Below are positions 1 through 4,895 of a stretch of 7,904 nucleotides of DNA, piece by piece. The notes under the pieces were generated by a model. It was not told the DNA's origin, ran no database searches, and worked only from the letters and a program-made list of their open reading frames with translations. The position numbers were made by a program, and so were the translations under genes. The first letter of the stretch is position 1. Each line of letters starts with the position of its first letter. The stretch is from assembly GCA_020724205.1 (NCBI GenBank), contig DYHK01000028.1:1-7904 (forward strand), given 5' to 3'. The DNA comes from Candidatus Aenigmatarchaeum sp. (GTDB lineage: Archaea; Nanobdellota; Nanobdellia; Pacearchaeales; GW2011-AR1).

Positions 1-14
1 TAAAATAAAATATT
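1..14 (-). terminator. T-rich end signal after the small membrane gene
   Basis: Directly after the stop codon of the 66-residue membrane protein the minus strand reads AATATTTTATTTTA up to the window edge. Archaeal RNA polymerase often terminates at T runs without a hairpin, so this is a plausible terminator for the two-gene unit. The signal is weak because the whole region is AT-rich and the window ends here. Confidence 0.35.
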
Positions 15-215
15 TTACGTAATAAAATAGACTTTCCCATAAGAAGTATTTATTATATATTTAATAGAAACACTTTCACTATTAGAAGGATAATCTCGTG
101 AAAAATTTAGTTTCTTGTAATTATCCTTAATTAAAGTAAAATATACAAAACCCCCTACAACTAATAACAAAATAACTATAATTACAATATAGAAGTATCT
201 TTTATTTTCTTTCAT
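15..215 (-). CDS. Small single-pass membrane protein, 66 residues, unknown function
   Basis: I do not recognise a family. The protein has a short basic N-terminus (KENKR), one strong hydrophobic helix at about residues 8-30, and a polar tail of about 35 residues with Asn, Ser and Tyr; the charge pattern suggests N-in with the tail outside. Its ATG overlaps the TGA of the upstream four-helix protein in an ATGA junction (212-215), which is typical of translational coupling, so the two probably act together in the membrane. A GGGAG sits only 2 nt before the ATG, too close for a normal Shine-Dalgarno site, which also favours re-initiation. The tail has no cysteines or obvious catalytic motif. That it is a gene rests mainly on the coupling and the clean membrane helix. 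Confidence 0.6.
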   Translation of the reverse strand: MKENKRYFYIVIIVILLLVVGGFVYFTLIKDNYKKLNFSRDYPSNSESVSIKYIINTSYGKVYFIT

Positions 216-718
216 TTCTCCCTAAAAGCCCTTTTTACATCTTTATGATATGTAAAGTACCAAGCAACAATCCCTAGAACAAAAACATCAATAATGCCTA
301 TAAAAACTCCAGTAAAAACTTTTATTATTCCACTAGCCATTCCTATTATAGAGAGAATTACAACTAAAATTCTCGCCCAGTTCTTTCTCTTAAATAATCC
401 TATTCCAATTAAAATATCAATAATCCCAAGAATAAGCATTAATATCCCAAAAACTACTAAAAACCTTAATAACAAAGAGCCTACAAATAAATCACTCTCA
501 CTTAAATTTGGATCAGTATTAAATATTTCTTGAATCTCACTAACACTTAAAAAAGAATCACCAATAATTCCAGCTAAGATAAACAGTAGCCCCATTACAA
601 TAGTTAATCCAGCACTAATAAAGAGCAATATTGCAACTACCTTAACAAAGAGAGGAAGTTCAACCCTTAAGCTCTTAGAAGTAACTTTCCCCTTACTTTT
701 TACTCTCCTCTTAACCAT
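212..718 (-). CDS. Four-helix integral membrane protein, unknown function
   Basis: A 168-residue protein with a very basic N-terminus (VKRRVKSKGK) followed by predicted membrane helices at about residues 24-50, 84-108, 114-133 and 135-156. The loop of about 30 residues between helices 1 and 2 is acidic and Asn/Ser-rich and should face outside. The segment FKRKNWARIL before helix 3 resembles short conserved loops seen in small archaeal and bacterial multi-helix proteins of the DUF2127 type, but this resemblance is loose and I do not assign the family. The ATG at 718 is 25 bp from the centre of a TATA element at 740-747, which fits a leaderless transcript. The gene is first in a unit with the 66-residue membrane protein (ATGA overlap) and diverges from the RNase H-fold gene on the plus strand. 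Function is unknown. Confidence 0.8.
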   Translation of the reverse strand: MVKRRVKSKGKVTSKSLRVELPLFVKVVAILLFISAGLTIVMGLLFILAGIIGDSFLSVSEIQEIFNTDPNLSESDLFVGSLLLRFLVVFGILMLILGIIDILIGIGLFKRKNWARILVVILSIIGMASGIIKVFTGVFIGIIDVFVLGIVAWYFTYHKDVKRAFREK

Positions 719-739
719 TATATAAAATAACCATATATC

Positions 740-747
740 TTTATAAA
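740..747. promoter_or_regulatory. Shared symmetric TATA box for two divergent leaderless genes
   Basis: The self-complementary octamer TTTATAAA lies exactly in the middle of the 50-bp spacer between the ATG at 718 (minus) and the ATG at 769 (plus). Its centre is 25.5 bp from the first base of each start codon, the distance at which archaeal transcription normally begins. Because TATA-box and flank read well in both directions (minus reads CTAAATAAATTTATAAAG), one element may direct two leaderless transcripts. Flanking purine-rich bases that could act as BRE are better on the minus side. Confidence 0.6.
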
Positions 748-768
748 TTTATTTAGTAGATAAATAAA

Positions 769-1305
769 ATGAGAGACTTATATATAGGAATAGATGAATC
801 AAATCATGGCAAGGTTCCTGAAATATTTGTAGGAGTAAGATCTTATGACTCTTATGACGCTATTGAAAATATACCTTTGTTAGGTAAGACAAGAAATCAC
901 TCAAATATAGGAGAAAGAGTAGGTACAAGAGAGTATAGATTTTTGGTTAGTCCATACAAAAGAGGAGATAAAACACTAAAGACAAACATTTTATTAAGTC
1001 TAACTAATCCCTTAATCAAGGAACAAAGTTTTGATTACTTACACCTATTAATAGATGGAGAAATTCCCAAAGAAGTAGGAATCATGACTCGTACTAGCTT
1101 ATCACACATACTTAAAATCTCAAAAGAAAAGATCATTATTACTTCTGGACCAGATTATGATAGAAAATTTGAGCTCGTTAATATTGCAGATCAATTAGCT
1201 AATCATTTTTTTAGGAAAAAAACTTTAGAAGATCTAACAAGTCATAAATGTTTAGTAGAATTAGTTGATTCCCCATTTACATCCAATCCTGTTAGATATA
1301 GCTAG
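769..1305 (+). CDS. RNase H-fold, DUF3800-like protein
   Basis: A 178-residue soluble protein. It opens with a hydrophobic strand ending in the acidic pair of IGIDESNHG (D9, E10), has a second acidic strand LLIDGE (D96, E98), and near the C-terminus a helix NIADQLANHFFR (D141). This order, strand-DE, strand-D, then an (L/I)AD helix, matches the DUF3800 family, whose members share an RNase H-like fold with a putative metal site. DUF3800 proteins are often longer and are found near mobile or defence genes; no nuclease activity is shown here. IDES is also reminiscent of RNase HII, but the remaining RNase HII motifs are absent. The start is supported by the TATA element 25 bp upstream. The last 45 bp overlap the convergent nuclease gene. 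The family call is from motif order only. Confidence 0.65.
   Translation: MRDLYIGIDESNHGKVPEIFVGVRSYDSYDAIENIPLLGKTRNHSNIGERVGTREYRFLVSPYKRGDKTLKTNILLSLTNPLIKEQSFDYLHLLIDGEIPKEVGIMTRTSLSHILKISKEKIIITSGPDYDRKFELVNIADQLANHFFRKKTLEDLTSHKCLVELVDSPFTSNPVRYS
1216..1222 (-). terminator. Possible terminator of the nuclease gene inside the opposing gene
   Basis: On the minus strand a run of seven T lies about 40 nt past the stop of the nuclease gene, inside the coding region of the opposite gene. It is the first strong T run downstream and could end the transcript. The evidence is the T run alone. Confidence 0.25.
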
Positions 1306-1749
1306 ACTCTCAGCCTCTTGTATTTCTTTTTTATATAACTCTTGGTCTCCAACAAACCTAGCAACACAATAACCTTCACCCACCATCTTAACATTAATAT
1401 TTTCTCCCTCAAGTAAAATATACCTCAGCTTTCTATCGTACTGGTCTTTATCCTCTCCAGATTTAACCAGAGTAACTCTTTTATTAAGAAGTGACTCCTC
1501 AATCCTATTTTTTGCAGGAGTATAACATTGTTTTCCACGCTCATCACAATCTATTCCAAGGAGCCTTACACTATCTCCTCCCTCAACAATTATAGTATCT
1601 CCATCAATTATTTTAGTCACAATCCTTTCTTCACTTTCCTGCTCTACAACACTCCCTACAATTGAAGGATTATACATATAAATAAAAGACAAGTTTATAA
1701 TAAGGATAAGAGCAACAATACCAATAACTATAAGCATCATTTTATCCAT
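1261..1749 (-). CDS. Membrane-anchored staphylococcal nuclease (thermonuclease)-like protein
   Basis: A 162-residue protein: N-terminal hydrophobic helix at residues 4-25, a short linker, then a staphylococcal nuclease (SNase) domain from about residue 43 to the end. The catalytic set is complete: D49-G-D51-T52 (metal), R62 and D67 and E70 in VRLLGIDCDE, and R106 in DQYDRKL, matching D21, R35, D40, E43 and R87 of the staphylococcal enzyme with the same local spacing. The family makes calcium-dependent cuts in DNA and RNA. The helix suggests a membrane-tethered or secreted enzyme acting outside the cell, plausibly scavenging nucleotides. Cysteines 68, 75, 128 and 157 could form disulfides. The start at 1749 lies 25 bp from a TATA element; M4 or M5 are alternative starts. 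The 3' end overlaps the convergent DUF3800-like gene by 45 bp. Confidence 0.87.
   Translation of the reverse strand: MDKMMLIVIGIVALILIINLSFIYMYNPSIVGSVVEQESEERIVTKIIDGDTIIVEGGDSVRLLGIDCDERGKQCYTPAKNRIEESLLNKRVTLVKSGEDKDQYDRKLRYILLEGENINVKMVGEGYCVARFVGDQELYKKEIQEAESLAISNRIGCKWGIN
1327..1332 (+). terminator. Possible terminator of the DUF3800-like gene
   Basis: A TTTCTTTTTTAT stretch about 20 nt beyond the plus-strand stop codon is a candidate T-run terminator. It lies antisense within the nuclease gene, so it could also be only a reflection of Lys codons there. Confidence 0.25.
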
Positions 1750-1770
1750 ATCTATATATAATTAAGAAAA

Positions 1771-1778
1771 TTTAAATA
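1771..1778. promoter_or_regulatory. Shared TATA box between nuclease and DUF1003 genes
   Basis: TTTAAATA preceded by the purine-rich AAGAAAA is a good archaeal BRE plus TATA box for the plus-strand gene (26 bp to its ATG). The symmetric core TTTAAA (1771-1776) also reads as TATTTAAATTTT on the minus strand, 24-25 bp from the nuclease ATG. The spacer between the two starts is 50 bp, the same as at 719-768. Confidence 0.6.
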
Positions 1779-1799
1779 TCTATCTCAAGTTTAATATAT

Positions 1800-2249
1800 A
1801 TGAAAAAAGAGGCAATGGAGTATCTAACTCATCCTAGTAAAATACACTCCAACATTCTCTCCCCAGAGCATTTTAATAGTTTATTTAGCAGGAAAAACTT
1901 AACAATTGGTCAAAGATCAGCCGATTTAATAACAAGATTTGCAGGTAGTTGGACATTTATTTTATTATTTACAGTTGTTCTTATTATATGGGTTTTGGCT
2001 AATGGATATTTTTTAATAAAATGGTATAATGGAGCTTTTGACCCATACCCATTTATACTTCTTAACCTCTTTCTTTCATGTCTTGCAGCTATTCAAGCTC
2101 CAATTATTCTTATGAGCCAGAATAGAGAGAACGAGCGTGATAGGATACATATGCATTATGATTATGCTGTTAACCGAAAAGCCGAGAAAGAGATCCGTGA
2201 AATCCAGAAGGATCTTGATATAATTAAAAGAAAACTAGGCGTGAGATAA
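1800..2249 (+). CDS. DUF1003 family membrane protein
   Basis: A 149-residue protein with the DUF1003 signature in order: an N-terminal soluble segment with LTIGQRSADLITRFAGSW (residues 34-51), membrane helix 1 at about 50-73, a loop with PYPFILLNL (83-90), helix 2 at about 85-106 ending QAPIILMSQNRE, and a charged C-terminal helix with repeated Lys/Glu from residue 109 on that looks like a short coiled coil. DUF1003 proteins are widespread in bacteria and archaea; no activity is established that I can state. The start is supported by a TATA box 26 bp upstream, implying a leaderless message. The 3' third uses codons such as CGT, ATC, CAG and GAG more than the neighbouring genes, a weak hint of transfer from a less AT-rich genome. 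It converges on the ribosomal operon. Confidence 0.88.
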   Translation: MKKEAMEYLTHPSKIHSNILSPEHFNSLFSRKNLTIGQRSADLITRFAGSWTFILLFTVVLIIWVLANGYFLIKWYNGAFDPYPFILLNLFLSCLAAIQAPIILMSQNRENERDRIHMHYDYAVNRKAEKEIREIQKDLDIIKRKLGVR

Positions 2250-2262
2250 ATCTCTATTTGAG

Positions 2263-2272
2263 TTTTATTTTA
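2263..2272 (+). terminator. T-rich terminator of the DUF1003 gene
   Basis: TTTTATTTTA begins 13 nt after the stop codon of the DUF1003 gene on the plus strand. It fits the T-run type of archaeal terminator. The upstream ATTTGAG can pair with CTCAAAT further on, but the T run lies in that loop, so a bacterial-style hairpin terminator is not claimed. Confidence 0.4.
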
Positions 2273-2367
2273 TGTGCTATTAACTTAGATAAATGGAAAA
2301 TTTTCTCAAATGAAAATTTATATGATTCATTAAAATTTAGTGTTTTTAATCTTCAGCAAATACTCAC

Positions 2368-2386
2368 ATCTTAATGTGATTAAGAT
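2368..2386. repeat. Perfect 8-bp inverted repeat with 3-nt loop
   Basis: ATCTTAAT-GTG-ATTAAGAT can form a perfect hairpin in RNA from either strand. It lies about 20 nt past the uS9 stop in the minus-strand transcript, so it may protect or define the 3' end of the ribosomal operon message. It is AT-rich and therefore only moderately stable. Confidence 0.5.
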
Positions 2387-2398
2387 TATTATTCTCTT

Positions 2399-2407
2399 AA
2401 AAAATAA
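2399..2407 (-). terminator. T-rich terminator of the ribosomal operon
   Basis: TTATTTTTT follows the uS9 TAG codon immediately on the minus strand, with a hairpin about 12 nt further on. Position at the end of an eleven-gene unit and before a convergent gene supports termination here. Confidence 0.45.
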
Positions 2408-2818
2408 CTATCTGTAAGAAGTCTGTCTCTTAGATCTTGCCTTTGAATCACCTGGTTTGTAAGCTTCTTTTCTTCTTACATCTGCAACTAAGATATATTT
2501 ATCATATTTTGAAAGAGCTTTTTTTAGTGCTTCGGATTTAGTTTTTTGAACAAGAGCCTTTGCAATAGCAAGTCTTGCAGCTTCTATTTGACCCTCTCTT
2601 CCTCCTCCCTGCACTCTAACCTTTATATCAAACTCTACATTTTTTAAGGTCTTCTTAGCAATCATTAATGGTTCTTCTATAGCTAGCCTATGGAATTCAT
2701 AAAGAATTTGATAAGGAACATTGTTTATAGTAATTTTTCCACTTCCAGGAGTTATAATGGCCTTAGCTATACTTGATTTTCTCTTACCACTTACAATTAA
2801 TATTTTTTCCTTTGGCAT
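2408..2818 (-). CDS. rps9: Small-subunit ribosomal protein uS9
   Basis: A 136-residue protein, a normal length for archaeal uS9, which sits in the head of the 30S subunit with its C-terminal tail reaching the P-site tRNA. The family features are visible: SGKRKSSIAKAII at 10-22, RVQGGGREGQIEAARLAIAKAL at 68-89, and the basic tail DVRRKEAYKPG...ARSKRQTSYR at 113-136 ending in the invariant Arg. The ATG lies 1 bp after the uL13 stop, preceded by AATAAA and no Shine-Dalgarno sequence, so re-initiation or A-rich start recognition is likely. It is the last gene of the operon; in many archaea rpoN, rpoK and rps2 would follow but here the unit ends. Confidence 0.97.
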   Translation of the reverse strand: MPKEKILIVSGKRKSSIAKAIITPGSGKITINNVPYQILYEFHRLAIEEPLMIAKKTLKNVEFDIKVRVQGGGREGQIEAARLAIAKALVQKTKSEALKKALSKYDKYILVADVRRKEAYKPGDSKARSKRQTSYR

Positions 2819-2819
2819 T

Positions 2820-3227
2820 TTATTTGATTAAACTAACTAATTCTTTTAATGTAATAAATTTTCCAGATTTTTCTTTTCCAGAAGTAACTTTTTTTGAGTT
2901 TTCATATTCTTTAGGAATAGTATTATAACAAATTATTCTTTTCATAGCCTCTCTCCCTCTACCCTCTTTATGAGATACCATTCCTCTTATAGCTCTTTTT
3001 AATATTCTTTCAGGATTCCTTTCCATTTTAGGACCCTTTAAACTACTCCCTCCTCTTGATACCTTTATTAAATATCTTTTAACAATGTCTTTTTTATTAC
3101 CCATTATTATTACTTCATCTGAATTAAGAATAATTACTTTTTTACCAAGTAGAGACTGTTTAGCGACATAACTGGCAAGTCTTCCCATGATTGCATGTTT
3201 CCCATCTATAATTACTTGATTTTCCAT
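2820..3227 (-). CDS. rpl13: Large-subunit ribosomal protein uL13
   Basis: The protein (135 residues from the start chosen) shows archaeal uL13 features: VIIDGKHAIMGRLASYVAKQ near the N-terminus, VIILNSDEVIIMGNK, and the basic core KGPKMERNPERILKRAIRGMV. uL13 is an early-assembling 50S protein binding 23S rRNA. I prefer the ATG at 3227: it leaves a 1-bp gap after the eL18 stop, matching the spacing of other genes in the operon, and has an AAGGA sequence about 11 nt upstream. An in-frame ATG at 3239, four codons earlier and overlapping eL18 by 11 bp, is also possible (139 residues). The gene is followed after 1 bp by uS9. Confidence 0.96.
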   Translation of the reverse strand: MENQVIIDGKHAIMGRLASYVAKQSLLGKKVIILNSDEVIIMGNKKDIVKRYLIKVSRGGSSLKGPKMERNPERILKRAIRGMVSHKEGRGREAMKRIICYNTIPKEYENSKKVTSGKEKSGKFITLKELVSLIK

Positions 3228-3228
3228 A

Positions 3229-3609
3229 TTATTTAACATCCTTATTTGTTATTATTCTTATATTCTTAGCCTCAGGATTTTTCTTTATCTCTTCAAGAAT
3301 ATTAGTTGATTCTACTTTAGATTTTTTCAATTTTTCAAGTGCTGAAGCAGAAAAGTAAAGAGCAACAATTCTTATTTTTTTACTTACCTCTCCATTACCT
3401 AAGACTTTTCCAGGAATGATAATTGTCTCATTATCTTTTGCAATTTTATCTATTTCATTTAGATTAATATCTGATTGCTTTCTTCTAGGAGTAGATATTA
3501 AATGCCCTACTTTTAACCACTTAGAATTTTTCTTAGCATGAATTATAGTATCAACTAACTCCTGATCTGTTTTTCTTCTCAATTTTCTTTCAATTTTTGT
3601 TTTGTTCAT
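3229..3609 (-). CDS. rpl18e: Large-subunit ribosomal protein eL18
   Basis: A 126-residue archaeal/eukaryotic-type L18 with a basic N-terminus (KTKIERKLRRKTDQELVD), LISTPRRKQSDINLNEIDKI, and the family hallmark IIIPGKVLGNGEVSKKIRIVALYFSASALEKLKKS at about residues 63-97. It has no bacterial counterpart by name (its fold relates to uL15). The start is 17 bp after the 3' end of the tRNA-Leu and is preceded by CTCAAAATG without a Shine-Dalgarno site. Order tRNA-Leu, L18e, L13, S9 matches the arrangement described for haloarchaea, showing that this is an old block. Confidence 0.96.
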   Translation of the reverse strand: MNKTKIERKLRRKTDQELVDTIIHAKKNSKWLKVGHLISTPRRKQSDINLNEIDKIAKDNETIIIPGKVLGNGEVSKKIRIVALYFSASALEKLKKSKVESTNILEEIKKNPEAKNIRIITNKDVK

Positions 3610-3626
3610 TTTGAGTATTATATTTA

Positions 3627-3710
3627 TGCGGGAGAGAGGATTCGAACCTCTGCAAGCACTAAGCTATCACGGCCTTAACGTGACCCGTTTGACCGCTCCG
3701 GCACTCCCGC
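3627..3710 (-). tRNA. tRNA-Leu with anticodon AAG
   Basis: An 84-nt class II tRNA read on the minus strand. Acceptor arm GCGGGAG/CTCCCGC with discriminator A73; D arm CCG...CGG with the GGTCAAA loop; anticodon stem TCACG/CGTGA, five perfect pairs, closing the 7-nt loop TTAAGGC; a 15-nt variable arm TAGCTTAGTGCTTGC (AGC/GCT stem); T arm AGAGG-TTCGAAT-CCTCT. The long variable arm with A73 identifies leucine rather than serine. The anticodon is AAG at 3676-3674, giving A34, where archaea normally have G34 (GAG). CCA is not encoded and there is no intron. It lies between rpoD (21 bp) and eL18 (17 bp) and must be cut out of the operon message by RNase P and tRNase Z. Confidence 0.93.
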
Positions 3711-3731
3711 TTGTAGTGCATTAAACTTATT

Positions 3732-4481
3732 TTACTTCTTCACAACCTTAGATATTTCGCCAAGGTTTTTATTAAGTGCCTTTACAGCATCACTAAATAT
3801 TTCATTTGGTTTTATTTGACCCCAAGATTCTATAAAAAAGACAATATCTTCTCCAGCTTTTGTTTCAATTCCTTTTTCTTCAGAGCCATCAAGAGAGTCT
3901 ATATAATCCATATCTTGCGTACAAAAATATATTTCTCCAGATTTAATTTTACCCTTTGGAGGATTTAATAATGAATCTTTTAATTTTTCGATTATTTTTT
4001 CAGCAACTTCAGCTCTTTTTATATGAATTTCAGTTATATTTCTGTAATATGCAAGTCCTGGAGAAAATTTAGCATGATCTTTACCCTTCCCTAACCTTGC
4101 GAAACAAACAATTTCTATTTCTTGATCCTTTTCTAAGAATACAAGAGGCATCTTAGGGTAAATAACTTCAACATCTCCCTTTATATCTCCAGAATAAACA
4201 GTACAAGGCCCCTTTGCCTTAAGAGTAAGATGAAGTTCACTTTTCATACTAGCCTTTTCATCATTTTTAACCTCTTCTAATTTTCTGTTGCTTCTTATAG
4301 GCACTAAACCTAATCTATGTGCAATTATCTCATCATAAAGTGCAGAATCATTTTTATGGATTTCAACCTCATCAATTGCAACAACTGGAATTTCATTTAT
4401 ACTTCTTCGTATAGCATTCGCTAAAGTTTCATTTGTTTTTAGAATAAACTTTACTTGACTTTGTATTTTATCTTGTTTCAT
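3732..4481 (-). CDS. rpoD: DNA-directed RNA polymerase subunit D (Rpo3)
   Basis: A 249-residue archaeal alpha-like subunit that pairs with subunit L to nucleate RNA polymerase assembly. The N-terminal dimerisation segment VKFILKTNETLANAIRRSINEIPVVAIDEVEI (residues 10-41) with LYDEIIAHRLGLVPI (48-62) is diagnostic, as is FSPGLAYYRNITEI at 139-152. Some archaeal homologues carry a [4Fe-4S] cluster in domain 3; here only C93, C126 and C187 are present and widely spread, so no ferredoxin-type cluster motif exists. The C-terminal part FFIESWGQIKPNEIFSDAVKAL completes the dimer domain. The 24-bp gap after uS11 is one of the longest inside the operon. The start is preceded by GATTAAA and has no Shine-Dalgarno sequence. 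Confidence 0.97.
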   Translation of the reverse strand: MKQDKIQSQVKFILKTNETLANAIRRSINEIPVVAIDEVEIHKNDSALYDEIIAHRLGLVPIRSNRKLEEVKNDEKASMKSELHLTLKAKGPCTVYSGDIKGDVEVIYPKMPLVFLEKDQEIEIVCFARLGKGKDHAKFSPGLAYYRNITEIHIKRAEVAEKIIEKLKDSLLNPPKGKIKSGEIYFCTQDMDYIDSLDGSEEKGIETKAGEDIVFFIESWGQIKPNEIFSDAVKALNKNLGEISKVVKK

Positions 4482-4505
4482 TTTAATCTTTATAAAAAGG
4501 GATTT

Positions 4506-4895
4506 TTAAACTCTCCTTCCTCTCCTTCCTCCCTTCTTTTTTGGTCCACCTCTAGCTACTCTAGTTGTTTCTGAAATACTTATTATTTTAAATCCATCTT
4601 TTGATAGAGTTTTTACTATAGTATGCGCTCCAGGACCTAAAGCAGGACTTCCTGTTTTTGCTCTTATTCTAATGTATAAATTATTAATACCTAGTTCCTT
4701 TATTTCTTCAGCAACTTTCTTTGCAATAAACATAGCAGTAGTAGGATTTGCTTTAAGTCTATCTTGTTTAGTAACCATTCCTCCAGAACATCTAGAAATT
4801 GTGTGACCTGATAAATCTGTAACATGAACAATTGTATTATTGAATGAAGAGAATATATACATAATACCTACATGTTCTAATTCTTCTTTATTCAT
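4506..4895 (-). CDS. rps11: Small-subunit ribosomal protein uS11
   Basis: A 129-residue platform protein of the 30S subunit. Visible family features: IFSSFNNTIVHVTDLSG at 14-30, SGGMVTKQDRLKANPTTAM at 37-55, RIRAKTGSPALGPGAHTIVKTL at 76-97, and the basic end GGRRGRRV. The loop that is usually TPIPHDG reads TTRVARGG here. The reading frame is open back to 4988, but the ATG at 4895 is the start: it has a perfect AGGAGG 9 nt upstream (4905-4910) and gives the normal family length. It overlaps the end of uS4 by 8 bp, so the site lies inside uS4 codons and translation is probably coupled. Confidence 0.96.
   Translation of the reverse strand: MNKEELEHVGIMYIFSSFNNTIVHVTDLSGHTISRCSGGMVTKQDRLKANPTTAMFIAKKVAEEIKELGINNLYIRIRAKTGSPALGPGAHTIVKTLSKDGFKIISISETTRVARGGPKKKGGRRGRRV

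Larger units (their letters stand above)
2250..2407. other. Non-coding convergent spacer with terminator-like elements
   Basis: No credible gene is seen in these 158 bp. The spacer holds T runs for both converging units, a perfect hairpin at 2368-2386, a 10-bp palindrome GAAAATTTTC at 2296-2305 and a 7-bp inverted repeat ATTTGAG/CTCAAAT (2256-2262 and 2305-2311). Together they look like a bidirectional transcription-end region. Confidence 0.5.

Noticed and set aside
294..533. Plus-strand open frame of 79 codons
   Set aside because: It lies wholly antisense to the four-helix membrane gene, is rich in Ile, Lys, Asn and Pro as expected from reversed hydrophobic codons, and has no promoter.
3674..3677. 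Reading the tRNA as Leu-UAA
   Set aside because: This needs a shifted loop with a mismatched stem (C opposite C); the perfect five-pair stem gives AAG.
4489..4498. TATA-like TTTTTATAAA before rpoD as an internal promoter
   Set aside because: It is only about 12 bp from the rpoD ATG, so transcription would begin inside the gene and miss the start codon.
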